Of a stretch of DNA of 40,150 nucleotides, positions 39,129 to 40,150 are shown piece by piece. The stretch lies in the NCBI GenBank assembly GCA_036480335.1, contig JAZGGH010000059.1, forward strand, positions 1 through 40,150, in the 5' to 3' direction. The notes beneath the pieces were generated by a model. That model worked only from the letters and a program-made list of their open reading frames with translations. It searched no databases and was not told where the DNA came from. The stretch comes from JAZGER01 sp036480335. Lineage in GTDB: Bacteria > Pseudomonadota > Gammaproteobacteria > DSM-19610. The position numbers and the translations under genes were made by a program. Positions within the stretch are counted from its first letter, which is position 1. Each line of letters starts with the position of its first letter.

Positions 39129-39584
39129 TTAACACGAGCTGTATTGTGCGGGTATGGGTAATACCCAGGAGGGTACGCAGCGCCAACTTTCTATGGCTTG
39201 CCCCATATTGGCAGCCTTGTTCATTTTGACATTATTGCGATAGGGCGCAATGTAGAGATATTTATTATTAACAGCGGCATCAATATTACGCGCACCCACA
39301 TAAATACCTCCGTTCCCATCTGCAAAAATGCTTAATACGTAATTCGATGGATTAAGTTGCAGACAACCTTGCTGCCCAAACCCCCCTCCGCCTGGTTTAT
39401 TGAGCATATAGCGCTCTGAGATAATGATCTTGCACGCGCTGGCTGCAGCGAATAATTCTGTGACCTTCGCTTTAATGATGTAGTTGTTGTAAGCCGGCAT
39501 CGCGATACTCGCCAAAATACCGATGATGGCCACCACGATCATTAATTCGATCAAGGTAAAACCCTGCTGCATTTTTCGATACAT
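39129..39584 (-). CDS. Type IV pilin-like protein
   Basis: 151 residues with leader MYRKMQQG and cleavage before FTLIELMIVVAIIGILASIA; the later NNYIIKAKVTELFAAASACK and a final disulphide-like pair (RCVPSW ... YSSC) fit PilA/PilE-type major or minor pilins. AGGA lies six bases before ATG 39584; the longer frame to 39626 is rejected. Upstream of the GspG-like gene. Confidence 0.82.
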   Translation of the reverse strand: MYRKMQQGFTLIELMIVVAIIGILASIAMPAYNNYIIKAKVTELFAAASACKIIISERYMLNKPGGGGFGQQGCLQLNPSNYVLSIFADGNGGIYVGARNIDAAVNNKYLYIAPYRNNVKMNKAANMGQAIESWRCVPSWVLPIPAQYSSC

Positions 39585-39663
39585 GCCTTTCCTCTCAGAA
39601 CCCCTGTGTTGCAATGCTTTAATCAACGTAATACCCCTTACTTGCCATCTATTTAAACGCTAT

Positions 39664-40024
39664 TTATCTACTTTTTTTCATCTGATGTTTATCGTTGGAA
39701 AACACGATGCTTTTAATCGATGCTCTGGCAGTATCCCAGTCCACCACCCCTGATTTCAGGGTATATCGAATACGTATACTCTCGTTGTTTATTTGTATTA
39801 ATTGCCCGGTACTGCGTCGATTTCTATCATCAATAAAGGTAATTGTTCTGTTTATTGCTGTTTCAGGTATCTCATTCAAAGAAATAGCAACAGGCGTGAG
39901 TTCTGACTCTTTTTTAACGGGCATCGGTTCAATCTGTTTTGTAAATTTTTCTACCGCAGATTGCTCGCGCAAAGCGTCTTCCATTGCCAGCAGTTCTGCT
40001 AGTTTTTTATCGCTTTCTTTTTTA
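39664..40024 (-). pseudogene. Gene of unknown function cut by an ISL3-like element
   Basis: The open frame continues upstream of ATG 39984 through coding-like KKESDKKLAELLAMEDALRE and then runs into the terminal repeat of the insertion sequence at 40025. So the 5' part has been separated. The visible C-terminus (TFIDDRNRRSTGQLIQINNE, then IRYTLKSGVVDW) is beta-rich and unknown to me. It lies next to the pilin genes and might belong to their function. Confidence 0.6.
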
Positions 40025-40150
40025 GGCTCTTCCCCAAATCGAGTGGGTAGATTTCATCTTATACCCTCAGGATAGAGTTTAAGTCCTCCAAGGTGAAAGT
40101 AGATAGCATTGGCAAATCGTTTCTTGTTACGGAAACCTCTACTACGCACC
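40025..40150. mobile_element. Right end of an ISL3-like insertion sequence (runs off the window)
   Basis: GGCTCTTCCCCAAATCGAGT begins at 40025; GGCTCTT is the usual start of terminal inverted repeats in the ISL3 family (from memory). It is followed inward by the stop of a transposase gene. The element interrupts the gene at 39664-40024. Confidence 0.7.
40054..40149 (-). CDS. Transposase, C-terminal 31 residues (ISL3-like)
   Basis: Minus-strand frame from the window edge to TGA at 40054-40056: RSRGFRNKKRFANAIYFHLG, then GLKLYPEGIR. The RGFRN motif followed by a short helix is the usual end of DDE transposases of ISL3-like elements. The catalytic residues are outside the window. Confidence 0.65.
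   Translation of the reverse strand: MRSRGFRNKKRFANAIYFHLGGLKLYPEGIR

Noticed and set aside
1..40150. tRNA or rRNA genes
   Set aside because: No cloverleaf or rRNA-like stretch was recognised on either strand; a tRNAscan run would settle it.

Overview
The window looks like a gammaproteobacterial chromosome carrying an integrative mobile element. The left half (about 1 to 20 kb) has the gene content of a conjugative or integrative element: a tyrosine recombinase, a toxin-antitoxin pair, two orphan-type DNA methyltransferases, a RadC-like JAB protein, a large SNF2-type helicase, and relatives of ICE families I recognise from memory (DUF3275, DUF3577/STY4534, DUF6573, DUF4313-like, DUF6927-like). 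The right half (20 to 40 kb) looks like accessory chromosome of an aquatic surface-living bacterium: two right-handed beta-helix proteins (one a lipoprotein with Calx-beta domains and a GH49-like catalytic region), three type II toxin-antitoxin remnants or modules, type IV pilin and pseudopilin genes, a 2269-residue cadherin-repeat protein overlapping a GGDEF-EAL gene, and a PEP-CTERM-like exported protein. No species can be named from this.

Layout. 1-2.0 kb, plus strand: a truncated CDS, the recombinase and a Phd-VapC module. 2.0-19.5 kb: almost every gene is on the minus strand, mostly small, in units of one to three genes. 20.0-25.7 kb: beta-helix protein, a small plus-strand gene and the GH49-like lipoprotein. 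25.8-27.7 kb: a ParDE pair with a frameshifted toxin, a second Phd-VapC module and a small exported protein, bounded on the right by a truncated pilV and a direct repeat. 28.0-37.6 kb: fimT, GGDEF-EAL and giant cadherin genes. 37.7-40.15 kb: PEP-CTERM-like protein, pseudopilin, pilin, and a gene cut by an ISL3-like insertion sequence whose transposase runs off the window.

The most unusual content is a family of repeated structured leaders in front of the minus-strand genes from 3.4 to 19.5 kb. Ten full copies have the same order (transcript 5' to 3'): stem IV (often TTTTCAAAC/GTTTGAAAA), stem III (such as GCAACTG/CAGTTGC), stem II (GATCC/GGATC), stem I (GACC/GGTC), stem P0 (CCCAACCGGG type), then a short tract complementary to the ribosome binding site and often the start codon of that same gene. 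Shorter versions, with P0 and often the anti-RBS tract, precede further genes. The stems change sequence while keeping pairing, and in the checked outer stems the imperfect pairs become G-U pairs only when read as minus-strand RNA. The anti-RBS tract differs from gene to gene in step with each gene's own start region. I read this as an element-wide set of RNA leaders that hide the translation start, perhaps released by a common factor; that mechanism is inference, while the pairing is visible directly in the sequence.

Several broken genes record recent change: a DUF6573-family gene split by a 250-bp insertion, a ParE toxin and a small plus-strand gene each broken by one base in a homopolymer, a decayed copy of a coiled-coil membrane protein gene next to duplicated micro-membrane-peptide genes, a pilV truncated at a 30-bp direct repeat, and a gene interrupted by an insertion sequence at the right edge.
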